Positions 45,114-53,393 of a stretch of DNA of 64,000 nucleotides are shown here, in pieces. Source of the DNA: Nitrososphaera sp. (lineage in GTDB: Archaea; Thermoproteota; Nitrososphaeria; Nitrososphaerales; Nitrososphaeraceae); the NCBI GenBank assembly GCA_039938515.1, contig JBDUUL010000001.1:43760-107759 (forward strand). The letters run 5' to 3'. The notes under the pieces are model-generated. The model was given only the letters and a program-made list of their open reading frames with translations, did not search any database and was not told where the DNA came from. The number at the start of each line of letters is the position of its first letter. Position 1 is the first letter of the stretch. The translations under genes were made by a program, and so were the position numbers.

Positions 45114-46130
45114 TCAGCCGAAGGTCTTGATGAAATTTGAATAAGCGCGCCTGATGCCGCACTTGACAGGCGGGCTCTTGAAACCATAAGCGCTGATGCA
45201 TTCAGAATCTTTTGCGTTCCCCTTGCTTGCAGCGGCGCGTACAACATCTAAAATTACGTTTCCTGCGTTAGGGCCGTCACTTGTCCGCAAAGTGAGATCC
45301 ATGATAATCCTGCTTCCGAGAAATCCCTCGCTAGACATCCAGTAGTAACTGTTGCGTGAATCGCCGAGAAAGTCGGTATACTCGGTTGTGCCAGCGACGG
45401 ATTCGAACTTGTACGGGGCCTCCATTCCTATAGAATCGGTCTTCATTTCACGCTTTTGCATTTTGATGTGCTCGTCCATGGTACGCTTTGTCTCCAAACT
45501 TCCACCCACGTCGAGCTGGTAGCTCTTTGTCACGTGGACTCCTCTTTCAACCATAAAGTCGATCATCGCCTTGTGAAAGGCGGTTCCGCCAAATTGGCTG
45601 AGCAGGTCGTCACCGGCTAAAACCAGTTTTTCCTTCCGGAACTGTTTTCGAAGAGACGGGTTCGAGGCTACGGATGCAGGCGTAGCATTCACAAATGAAG
45701 CGCCACTTTTCAGAGAAATCCTTGCATACTCTGAACTGGTCTTGTCCATGCCAGACGAAATGAGGCTGACTACAACGTCTGCTCCCGAGTCCTCTATCAG
45801 CTTTCCCATTTCCTTCGCACTAGCCGTTTTCACTTCAAGCTTTTGTGGAGCCTCTGTGTCGAAAACGTAGCCGGGGCTTATTTCAACCTTGGAGTCTTTC
45901 AATTCAAAGGATCTGTCAGGATATAACGCCCTGTGTGAAAGCGGTTTGCCGACCTTGGCCGGGTCGATGTCAAATGCGGCCACTACCTTCAAATCGGATG
46001 GCCGGAATCCGCCGATCTTCTCGTGCCAGAGACCTATCTTGTTTTTTGGGTTAGAGTAATAGGCCAGCCCCTGGATGAAGGTGCTGCCAACATTTCCGAT
46101 TCCCACGACGGCCAGTCGGGCTTCGCGCAT
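45114..46130 (-). CDS. ino1: Myo-inositol-1-phosphate synthase
   Basis: 338 residues; converts glucose-6-phosphate to inositol-1-phosphate with NAD, the first step to archaeal inositol phospholipid head groups. N-terminal Rossmann motif VVGIGNVGSTFIQGL (~residues 8-22), VVAAFDIDPAKVGK, ATPASVASNP (~150-159), LAGDDLLSQFGGTAFHKAM (~171-189) and the catalytic region LETKRTMDEHIKMQKRE are characteristic. ATG at 46130. Together with the isoprenoid operon at 50 kb it covers both halves of lipid building. Confidence 0.92.
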   Translation of the reverse strand: MREARLAVVGIGNVGSTFIQGLAYYSNPKNKIGLWHEKIGGFRPSDLKVVAAFDIDPAKVGKPLSHRALYPDRSFELKDSKVEISPGYVFDTEAPQKLEVKTASAKEMGKLIEDSGADVVVSLISSGMDKTSSEYARISLKSGASFVNATPASVASNPSLRKQFRKEKLVLAGDDLLSQFGGTAFHKAMIDFMVERGVHVTKSYQLDVGGSLETKRTMDEHIKMQKREMKTDSIGMEAPYKFESVAGTTEYTDFLGDSRNSYYWMSSEGFLGSRIIMDLTLRTSDGPNAGNVILDVVRAAASKGNAKDSECISAYGFKSPPVKCGIRRAYSNFIKTFG

Positions 46131-46224
46131 GCAGGTGCAGCATCAATGAAGTATAGATTTAATCGTTTAGAAGACAATGGAAAGAGCTGAATCTTCAACA
46201 ATTCAAAAGGTGCGTGAAAAAGCG

Positions 46225-47352
46225 CTAAGGCTGGTCCTTTGGCGGGACCTTGCTTACCGCGTTGCCGCCGCGGACTTTTCCGTCAATCTTGTCGATAAGA
46301 CCGAGAATCGCGCTCTTGTTTGCATTGAGGTATTCCTGGCCTCTGTCATTTAACCGGATCTTGTAGAGCCGGAGGTCGCGGTGCTCGTCAAAGAACTGCT
46401 CTACCATCGCACTGCCGTGTTTGGCGGGATTAACGAGCTCATCAAAGCAATCAAGGGTTGAAGCCAAATCTCCTCTGCTTACGGATTCTCTGGCCCGTCC
46501 CAGGACCTCGCTGATGTCTTTAAGCTGCTGCATTGGCGCTGAAATCTGTCTGCTGCTAAACAGACCGGTCCGCTTCGAAACCCCGACCTTTTCGGCAATT
46601 TCTTTGGTTAGCTCGTAATACTCGTCCTTACCCGTAAAGCCCTTCTTCTGGATTTTTCTTACCAACCCCTTCATGGCAAGGCGCATCAAGGCGTCTTCTA
46701 TCTCTGCCTTGTCCATCCCAGTAACCCATACTATCTTGCCGACGTAATCGTAGCCCTGCCTGATTGATTCCAGTACAACGACCTCTATGATTCTCCTGAA
46801 ACCCTCCTCCGCACGAGCGCTCTCAAAGTCGCGGTCCCGCACCGCCTTGCGCGCATTTTGAATGTCAATTTCAATAGAACGCTTCAGGGCATCTAGGCCT
46901 TCGTCAACCCTGCCATTGAGTGTCATATAACATGCCTTGTTGTACCAAGACATGCCGTCGTTTGGATTAATATCAGTGGCCTTATCGCAACACTCGATTG
47001 CCTTCTCGTAGTTCTTGAGCTTGTAATAAGCAAGTCCCTTGAGATTCCAAGCCTCAGCATTATTGACGTCTATTGCAATCGCCTTGTCGTATGCCGAGAC
47101 TGCGACTGGATATTCACCCAGGTGAAAATGCGCATAGCCTTTCTTTATCCATGCGTCAACATAATTCGGATCCTGTCTAAGCGCCAGTTCGAAGCTGCGC
47201 ACTGCGTCATGCATCTTCTCACTCGACATGTAATTTAGACCCTGCTTGTACAGGTCACGCTTTTGATAATCTGCTTCAGAATAATTCGACTCGAGCGAAT
47301 CTTCGGAAGGTTGATCTGCCTTCTTGGCGTCCCTTCCAAACAACCTGCCCAT
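46225..47352 (-). CDS. TPR protein with winged-helix C-terminal part
   Basis: 375 residues. Residues ~30-165 hold four TPR units (GLNYMSSEKMHDAVRSFELA, GYAHFHLGEYPVAVSAYDKA and so on, each ending NPxxxxxW-like). Residues ~195-260 look like a winged helix (VGKIVWVTGMDKAEIEDALM, LAMKGLVRKI). The C-terminus (~270-375) is helical and unknown. TPRs bind other proteins, so it is likely an adaptor that also contacts DNA or another partner. ATG at 47352; acidic N-terminus MGRLFGRDAKK. Confidence 0.8.
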   Translation of the reverse strand: MGRLFGRDAKKADQPSEDSLESNYSEADYQKRDLYKQGLNYMSSEKMHDAVRSFELALRQDPNYVDAWIKKGYAHFHLGEYPVAVSAYDKAIAIDVNNAEAWNLKGLAYYKLKNYEKAIECCDKATDINPNDGMSWYNKACYMTLNGRVDEGLDALKRSIEIDIQNARKAVRDRDFESARAEEGFRRIIEVVVLESIRQGYDYVGKIVWVTGMDKAEIEDALMRLAMKGLVRKIQKKGFTGKDEYYELTKEIAEKVGVSKRTGLFSSRQISAPMQQLKDISEVLGRARESVSRGDLASTLDCFDELVNPAKHGSAMVEQFFDEHRDLRLYKIRLNDRGQEYLNANKSAILGLIDKIDGKVRGGNAVSKVPPKDQP

Positions 47353-47448
47353 TGCTCAAAAATTACCTTTCGGAAGATAAATAGATTATGTTGCCCGAAA
47401 ATGCCACCATTTACAAGTCTTTTTTAACCGCCAGAGCAATCTTCAGGC

Positions 47449-47763
47449 ATGGTCGGATCCGAAAACCAGCACGGAAACAACGTAGAGTTTAGAATTCTTG
47501 ATTACACCGTTGACGGCAGCGACACGGTCTCCTTTGTGCTCGAGGATCGCACGGTGGTTAAGGTGAAAGTAGGGATCGAAAGGGTCGGCGTGGCGACTAA
47601 TTACCGCAATCCAGACGGCTCTCCCCACTACGCAGTGAATACTTCGGTAAAGCTGTACATAATTCCGAGCGAGAGAAAGTTCACTATTCCAAAGTCTCAG
47701 ATCCAGGGGCAAATCCCTGAAGCCCTTCCTGGGGGAAAAGAACCACCAAGCCACATAGCGTGA
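47449..47763 (+). CDS. Hypothetical protein, beta-rich
   Basis: 104 residues: VEFRILDYTVDGSDTVSFVL, then VVKVKVGIERVGVATNYRNP. Pattern of alternating strands; ends PGGKEPPSHIA. No Cys. No family recognised. ATG at 47449. It is transcribed towards the large surface protein gene. Confidence 0.6.
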   Translation: MVGSENQHGNNVEFRILDYTVDGSDTVSFVLEDRTVVKVKVGIERVGVATNYRNPDGSPHYAVNTSVKLYIIPSERKFTIPKSQIQGQIPEALPGGKEPPSHIA

Positions 47764-47845
47764 GCCAAAAGCAATTGTTGCTCTCTGTTATCTTCTAGAG
47801 CCGAACTGGTTTCCTTTTTTATCCAATACTAGCGCGCCCTTTGCA

Positions 47846-50380
47846 ATGAAGATGCGGCTTTTCGCAAGTTTTCTTGCGGCCATAATCATTGCGTCTGGTA
47901 TGTTGGGCGCGTTTTATTTTACCGGAGCCCACATATCTGCCGCACAAGTACAGCGGCCGGTCCTCACGGTATCGCCAAGGGTGGTACCGCCTGGAGCGAC
48001 TATTCACGTCACCGGCAGCGGATTTGAGCAGCAGTCAAGCGTGAGCGTTTCCCTTGCAAAGGTTCTGTCAAACACGACTTTTGAATCTGGGAGCGCGTAT
48101 CTTGTTCGGAGCCCCGCCGCCGCGGTTTCGCCAGGGGTTTTGCCAACGTCCCTACAGGCAAAATCGAGCGGAGGAATCTTGGGCAATGCGCTTAGTGCAC
48201 TCTCGAATCTGTTTGGAGGGGCAGTACCCGGTACAAACAACAGTTCAACACCCGGCAGTATATCGAGTGGCAACACCTCCAGCACCACAGGCAGCACGTT
48301 CGCTGACAATTCCACGCTACCAGTAGCTTCGCAACATACCCTGTTTGTACTCCAAAGCCAGCCTGGTGCTTCAAGTAACGCCACACTATCCTGTCAAAAT
48401 CAGACGGTCGTGCAAGTACCACTCAGTGCTTCCGGTGTCACGGTCGCCAACGTTCCATCCGGAACCCAAATCGATCAAAGCTGTTCAGTCACAATTGCGA
48501 GCACCTCGGGACCAGTTGGGCAGAATTCTACCTTTAGCAACGTAACTTCGCCACAAGCGGGAATCGCGCTCTTTAGCAAGGTCGTCAAATCAAACAGCCT
48601 CGGTGGATTTAGCGGCCAGGTGCGAATTCCGGCTGCAGCCGCGGGCGAGTTCGCGGTCCTGGCCCAAGGTACAGGGGATGCAAACGGATTTGCGATCGTA
48701 AATGTCCGGTCAGCAACAACCGCTACTCCACCTCCAGCTGTGACGCCACCAGCTAACCAGACTTCTAGTGCAAACCAGACGGCCTCCTCGAGTTCTAATT
48801 CTTCTAATGCCACGACAACTAGCACAAACACCACAAGTCCGGTCTCGCCTCCTGTGCAAAACAATAGCGCGCCCCCGACTACCCAATCTACACCTCCTGC
48901 CGCAACCTCAAACGCCGCAGGCAATTCGTCATCCGCAGCCAACTCCTCAAGCAGCGCCTCTTCAAGCTCGAACAGTTCCGCAAGTGCAAACGTCCAGGTA
49001 TCTGAGAACGAGCTTCAACCAGGCTCACCTGTTGCAGTATCTGGCTCCGGGTTCAGGCCCCAGGTCCCTGTGCAGGTGTTTATCAACAATGTCCAGATAA
49101 CGAACATCATCACCAACGTCCAGGGTTCTTTTGACACAGTCATCGTGGTTCCGACAACGGTTAATTCTGGCAGCGCAAACGTTGTCGTCAAGGCCCAGCA
49201 AACCAATATCTCAAAGCAGGTCACAATCGTGCAAGCACCACCATCTGGAACCGTCCAGCACACGTTAATCACGTTCAATGCTGTCCTTGCATCAAGCGGA
49301 ACCCAAGCTCTCAGCGGCGCACCGGTTACGGTTCTTGACTCAAGCAACGGACACATTGTCAAGAAAGGCAAGACACCACTAGAGATCAACGACCTTCCAA
49401 AGGGAACCTACTCTGTGTTCTATTCTGACTTTGGAAGCTATTCGTTTGTCTCGGCGGCCCCTGGAAAATGGACTGCGACAAACAATGGCGGTGCCGGAAT
49501 AATCGCGGTGTCCGGTTTCAAGGACATGACCATAACTGCAATGTACGCTAACAAGCCTGCCCCACCTCCTGCGCCATCACCAGTAAAGAGCAGCATGACG
49601 CTCGCAGCCCAGGACACCTCCGGAAATCCAATGCCGGGCATGTTCGTAACAGTCTATAGCTCAGATGCCAGCCAGATTGTGCAACAGGGCTACACCACGA
49701 TGAAAGTAACCGGACTGCTTCCTGGAACATACCCTGTGTTCTTTGCGAACTTTGGATCGGCCGTGTTTGCAAGCGCATCTCCCGGTGCCTGGGTCCAGAC
49801 TCCGTACGGTGGAGCAGGACTGGTAACTGTGCCCGACGATGGCCAGTCCCACGACATAGCAGTGACGACGGTGTACCAGGTAAGTCAGACCACCATTCAG
49901 GAACAGCCTTCAATACAGGCACCACTGGACCTCTCCGGAACCATCTACACTATCACGGCGAATACGACCCAGCCTTCCGGCCCGCAGGTGATCTCTGGAA
50001 CTTTCCACCTCAAGGTGTCCAGTGACAACCCTGCCCAAGCATCACTGTCGGCATACATGGTCTCCGCTAACGACGATGCCAACCCTAATGTCTCAATCGA
50101 CTCCCAAAGTAGCAGAGACCACCACACGCTCCAGATAGTTGACTTGAAGCCATCTGCAGCCGGAGCGATCGGCCCTAACGCCTACGCAATCGCCGGAACG
50201 GCAGACCTCCTGGTCGATGGAACCAAGTATGCAAGCAGCGAGAAAGTGCTAGTTACAGTGTCCGGAGGAGATGACCTGACTCCGACTAACGTGCAGATAA
50301 TCTTCCAGGGCAAATCACCTGACTCTGCTGCAAACAGGTTAGACACTCTTTACGGGGCGGTAGACCTAGGACTAAAGTAA
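47846..50380 (+). CDS. Large secreted surface protein, Ser/Thr/Asn-rich
   Basis: 844 residues. An N-terminal signal segment (~residues 5-28, LFASFLAAIIIASGMLGAFY) leads a domain with VSPRVVPPGATIHVTGSGF, an IPT/TIG-like Ig strand set; a similar stretch (NELQPGSPVAVSGSGFRPQV) occurs at ~392-411. Between, ~290-385 is low complexity (Ser, Thr, Asn, Pro) with many N-x-S/T sites, so heavy glycosylation is likely. From ~475 two ~90-residue Ig-like repeats share the (Y)VFY/F(S/A)(D/N)FGS...(P)G.W.....GGAG pattern. No C-terminal anchor is obvious. Likely an S-layer-associated or adhesion protein. ATG at 47846. Confidence 0.8.
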   Translation: MKMRLFASFLAAIIIASGMLGAFYFTGAHISAAQVQRPVLTVSPRVVPPGATIHVTGSGFEQQSSVSVSLAKVLSNTTFESGSAYLVRSPAAAVSPGVLPTSLQAKSSGGILGNALSALSNLFGGAVPGTNNSSTPGSISSGNTSSTTGSTFADNSTLPVASQHTLFVLQSQPGASSNATLSCQNQTVVQVPLSASGVTVANVPSGTQIDQSCSVTIASTSGPVGQNSTFSNVTSPQAGIALFSKVVKSNSLGGFSGQVRIPAAAAGEFAVLAQGTGDANGFAIVNVRSATTATPPPAVTPPANQTSSANQTASSSSNSSNATTTSTNTTSPVSPPVQNNSAPPTTQSTPPAATSNAAGNSSSAANSSSSASSSSNSSASANVQVSENELQPGSPVAVSGSGFRPQVPVQVFINNVQITNIITNVQGSFDTVIVVPTTVNSGSANVVVKAQQTNISKQVTIVQAPPSGTVQHTLITFNAVLASSGTQALSGAPVTVLDSSNGHIVKKGKTPLEINDLPKGTYSVFYSDFGSYSFVSAAPGKWTATNNGGAGIIAVSGFKDMTITAMYANKPAPPPAPSPVKSSMTLAAQDTSGNPMPGMFVTVYSSDASQIVQQGYTTMKVTGLLPGTYPVFFANFGSAVFASASPGAWVQTPYGGAGLVTVPDDGQSHDIAVTTVYQVSQTTIQEQPSIQAPLDLSGTIYTITANTTQPSGPQVISGTFHLKVSSDNPAQASLSAYMVSANDDANPNVSIDSQSSRDHHTLQIVDLKPSAAGAIGPNAYAIAGTADLLVDGTKYASSEKVLVTVSGGDDLTPTNVQIIFQGKSPDSAANRLDTLYGAVDLGLK

Positions 50381-50488
50381 GAACTGACGCATAACTGGGC
50401 GTGCGACTGCGCCCACCTTCCTTTTCTTTGATTTTGTGTTAAAGAAACTTTAAATCATATTCAAAAAGAGTCTAAGCTGCGGCCTGTC

Positions 50489-51280
50489 ATGCGCGGTCTT
50501 GCTCTGATAAAGCTCGGTGGCTCTATTGTAACCTTCAAAGAGCGAGCGGTAGCCGCTAACGAACATTCGATAGCCAAGATCTGCTTGGCGCTTAGCCAAA
50601 TTACTAGCGGGGCTCATCGGCGTCCCCTTATCGTCGTTCACGGCGGGGGCTCTTTTGGACACTACTGGTCGGTTAGATACGATATGCATACAAAACCATC
50701 TGCCTACGATCCACTCGGAGTCGGAATAGTACACGACTCGATGGTCAGGCTAAACGAGATAATCATAAACAACATGCTCCAGAAAGGAATCCCTGCGTAC
50801 TCGGTCCCGCCATCCGTCTTTACTCGTGCAAGGGTGCCAATTGCAGACCGCATCAAGGAGCTGGCGGCAATGACTGCCAGCGTCGTGCCCGTGACTTTTG
50901 GCGATGCAGTCTACACCGATGCGAAGAACTATAGCATCTTGTCCGGCGATTCCATCATGACGATTCTTGCAAAGGCACTCAGGCCGGAAAAAGTGATATT
51001 CGTGACAAATGTTGACGGAATTTACGAGGATCTGAAATCCGGCAAACTCGTGGAGGAGATAATCACGGGCAGCAAATCCTCGGACCGCGCAATAAACTTC
51101 TCAAACCTTTCTGGTGCCGATGTCACGGGGGGCATGCAGCGCAAGGTAACCGAGTCGCAGGAAATCGCATCACTTGGAATTGACGTTCACATCATCAACG
51201 GGCTTGAGCCCCAGAGAATTGTCGATGCCATCGAAGGAAAGAAGGTAGTTGGCACTATCGTCAGGCGAGGGAGCAGGTGA
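50489..51280 (+). CDS. Isopentenyl phosphate kinase
   Basis: 263 residues; phosphorylates isopentenyl phosphate to IPP in the archaeal mevalonate pathway. Amino-acid-kinase fold: IKLGGSIVTFK (~residues 7-17), VVHGGGSFGHYW with the catalytic His (~49-60), GDAVYTDAKNYSILSGDSIM (~135-154) and VTNVDGIYED (~175-184). ATG at 50489; TTTAAATCA lies ~31-39 bases upstream. First gene of an operon with the isomerase, GGPP synthase and GluRS. Confidence 0.93.
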   Translation: MRGLALIKLGGSIVTFKERAVAANEHSIAKICLALSQITSGAHRRPLIVVHGGGSFGHYWSVRYDMHTKPSAYDPLGVGIVHDSMVRLNEIIINNMLQKGIPAYSVPPSVFTRARVPIADRIKELAAMTASVVPVTFGDAVYTDAKNYSILSGDSIMTILAKALRPEKVIFVTNVDGIYEDLKSGKLVEEIITGSKSSDRAINFSNLSGADVTGGMQRKVTESQEIASLGIDVHIINGLEPQRIVDAIEGKKVVGTIVRRGSR

Positions 51281-51286
51281 GAAGTT

Positions 51287-52384
51287 CTGCCCCCCGATAC
51301 CTCGAACATTTCGGACGACATACGGATTATCAAGGAGCGAAAAAGGGACGGAATCGAGATCCCCCTGCACAAGGATGTCCAGTCAAAGGCGATTTCCACT
51401 TATCTTGAATGCGTCAGGCTGGTCCACAATGCCTTGCCGGAAATAGACCTCCAGGATGTAGAAACATCTGTGACGTTTCTTGGTCACCGGTTTTCTGCCC
51501 CGCTTGTAATAGACTCTATGACCGGGGGTACCGACGAGGCCACTGTCATAAATGGGAGGCTGGGCGAGTTGGCCCAAAAGGCCGGACTTGCCATGGGGCT
51601 TGGCAGCCAGCGCGCGGGGCTAAAGAGTGAGGAACTAGCCTCGACCTACTCGGTGGCCCGTAAGAATGCCCCGGACGCATTTCTAATCGCAAACATCGGC
51701 GGTGCCCAACTTGCAGCAGGGCTGGGCATAGATGAAGCCCGGAAAATCGTAAAAATGATTCGCGCAAACGCCCTTGTGGTGCACCTCAACCCTCTGCAGG
51801 AGCTCGTGCAGCCAGAGGGCGAACCGCGCTACAGGGGAGTGCTTGGAAAGATTTCCGAGCTTGTACGAGAAGCTGGCGTGCCCGTTATTGTCAAGGAAGT
51901 GGGCGCCGGGATATCCCGCGAGGTTGCTATAAAGCTGGAGATGGCCGGCGTCTCGGCGATAAATGTAGCCGGCGCTGGCGGCACCTCGTGGGCGGGCGTT
52001 GAGAAGGTCCGAGCAGATGCAGTAAACAATGAGCGCAAGTCACGTCTTGGAGGTCTGCTCTGGGACTGGGGCATCCCGACTGCGCTGAGCCTCATTGAGG
52101 CTCGCAGAGCGGTAAAGGTTCCGCTGATTGCGTCCGGCGGCCTGCGCAACGGTCTGGATGTGGCCAAGTGCGTCGCGCTCGGTGCCACGATGTGCGGAAT
52201 GGCTCACCCATTCCTCTTGAGGGCTTCTCAATCGGGTGCAAGCCTCGAATCGTTTGCGCAAGAAGTTCTGGACGAGCTGCGCGGCATAATGTTTCTCGTG
52301 GGGGCCAGAAATGTTACTGAACTTCAGCGCTCAAGGTATATATTGACAGGTGCTCTAGCAGAGGAGATCAGCGTCCGTCCATGA
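51287..52384 (+). CDS. fni: Type 2 isopentenyl-diphosphate isomerase, non-canonical start
   Basis: FMN enzyme interconverting IPP and DMAPP. The body has PLVIDSMTGGTDEA (~residues 68-81), GLGSQRAGL, NIGGAQL, HLNPLQELVQPEG (~169-181), IVKEVGAGIS and ASGGLRNGLDV. The conserved N-terminus (IKERKRDGIEIPLHKDVQS, then YLECVRLVHNALPE) is encoded upstream of the first TTG (51434), in a stretch with no ATG, GTG or TTG back to the kinase stop TGA at 51278-51280, which is in the same frame. The CTG at 51287, preceded by AGGTGA five bases earlier, is my best start (365 residues). It overlaps GGPP synthase by four bases (ATGA). Confidence 0.88.
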   Translation: MPPDTSNISDDIRIIKERKRDGIEIPLHKDVQSKAISTYLECVRLVHNALPEIDLQDVETSVTFLGHRFSAPLVIDSMTGGTDEATVINGRLGELAQKAGLAMGLGSQRAGLKSEELASTYSVARKNAPDAFLIANIGGAQLAAGLGIDEARKIVKMIRANALVVHLNPLQELVQPEGEPRYRGVLGKISELVREAGVPVIVKEVGAGISREVAIKLEMAGVSAINVAGAGGTSWAGVEKVRADAVNNERKSRLGGLLWDWGIPTALSLIEARRAVKVPLIASGGLRNGLDVAKCVALGATMCGMAHPFLLRASQSGASLESFAQEVLDELRGIMFLVGARNVTELQRSRYILTGALAEEISVRP

Positions 52385-53388
52385 GAACCAGCGGAATAAA
52401 GGGCGAAATGGAGGCGAGTGCTTCTACCGTTAGCGATTTTCTGTTGTCACAACTGGCCGGCAAGCCCAAGGAGCTCTACCAGGCGTCTGCTCACAACATA
52501 AAGAGCGGCGGAAAGCGGCTGCGCCCGTTTATGGTTATCAAAAGCTGCGAACTTCTGGGTGGTTCACTGAGTCGAGCACTTCCCGCCGCAGCTGCAATTG
52601 AGCTGGTTCACAATTTCACTTTGGTCCACGACGACATAATGGATAACGATGACGTGCGTCATAATTCTCCGACCGTTCACAAGTTCTACGGACTTCCGCT
52701 TGCCATACTTGCGGGCGATATCCTGTTTTCAAAGGCCTTTGAGATACTTGTCATTCACGGCAGGAAAAATGGCGTCGCCGCCGACCGGATTGGCGAGATG
52801 ACCTCGAGGCTGGCGGTGGGTTGCACCGAGGTTTGCGAAGGCCAGGCGACCGACGTAGGTCTGGCATCGCAAGCCAAGTTTCCAACCGAAGCCGAATACA
52901 TTAGCATGATAGGCAAAAAGACGGCGGCGCTCTTTGACGTCGCCTGCAGTCTGGGTGCATTGTCCTCGACATCGAACCTTGATCAGGACGTGCAAAATCT
53001 CTCTGCATTTGGAAGGCACATTGGAATTGCCTTCCAGCTGGTCGATGATCTAATTGGAGTAGTGGGCGACTCCAAACTGACAGGCAAGGCCGCCGGCAAC
53101 GACATACGGGAGGGCAAGAAAACGTTTCCAATAGTGCTTTCGCTGCAAAAGGCAAAGGGCGACGACAAAGACAAGATCCTGAAGGTGCTAGGTTCGCATA
53201 GTGCATCGCCCATCGAAATTAACGACGCCGTGCGGGTCGTTTCAGACCTCGGGATCGAGAAAAAGGTCAGGGAAGAAGCCAAGAAGCACATGGCGCTGGC
53301 GCTAAAGTGCCTTGGCAGTTATGCACGCTCCGATGCGAGGGACTCGCTGGAACTTTCTGCCGAATTTGTTGTTGGCAGGAGCCTTTAA
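52381..53388 (+). CDS. Geranylgeranyl diphosphate synthase (polyprenyl synthetase)
   Basis: 335 residues; builds the C20 chain for archaeal membrane lipids. All-helical prenyl synthase with the first aspartate motif DDIMDND (~residues 85-91, preceded by LVHNFTLVH), GDILFSKAFEIL, and the second motif FQLVDDLIGVVGD (~223-235). GKRLRPFM at ~45 binds IPP. Start ATG at 52381 overlaps the isomerase stop (ATGA). The residues before DDIMD (HNFTLVHDD) are small/medium, in line with a C20-type product; exact length cannot be fixed by eye. Confidence 0.93.
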   Translation: MRTSGIKGEMEASASTVSDFLLSQLAGKPKELYQASAHNIKSGGKRLRPFMVIKSCELLGGSLSRALPAAAAIELVHNFTLVHDDIMDNDDVRHNSPTVHKFYGLPLAILAGDILFSKAFEILVIHGRKNGVAADRIGEMTSRLAVGCTEVCEGQATDVGLASQAKFPTEAEYISMIGKKTAALFDVACSLGALSSTSNLDQDVQNLSAFGRHIGIAFQLVDDLIGVVGDSKLTGKAAGNDIREGKKTFPIVLSLQKAKGDDKDKILKVLGSHSASPIEINDAVRVVSDLGIEKKVREEAKKHMALALKCLGSYARSDARDSLELSAEFVVGRSL

Positions 53389-53393
53389 GTCGT

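Noticed and set aside
45065..45247. N-terminal extension of Thi4
   Set aside because: It overlaps the inositol-phosphate synthase gene, and a TATA box sits just before the ATG at 45064.
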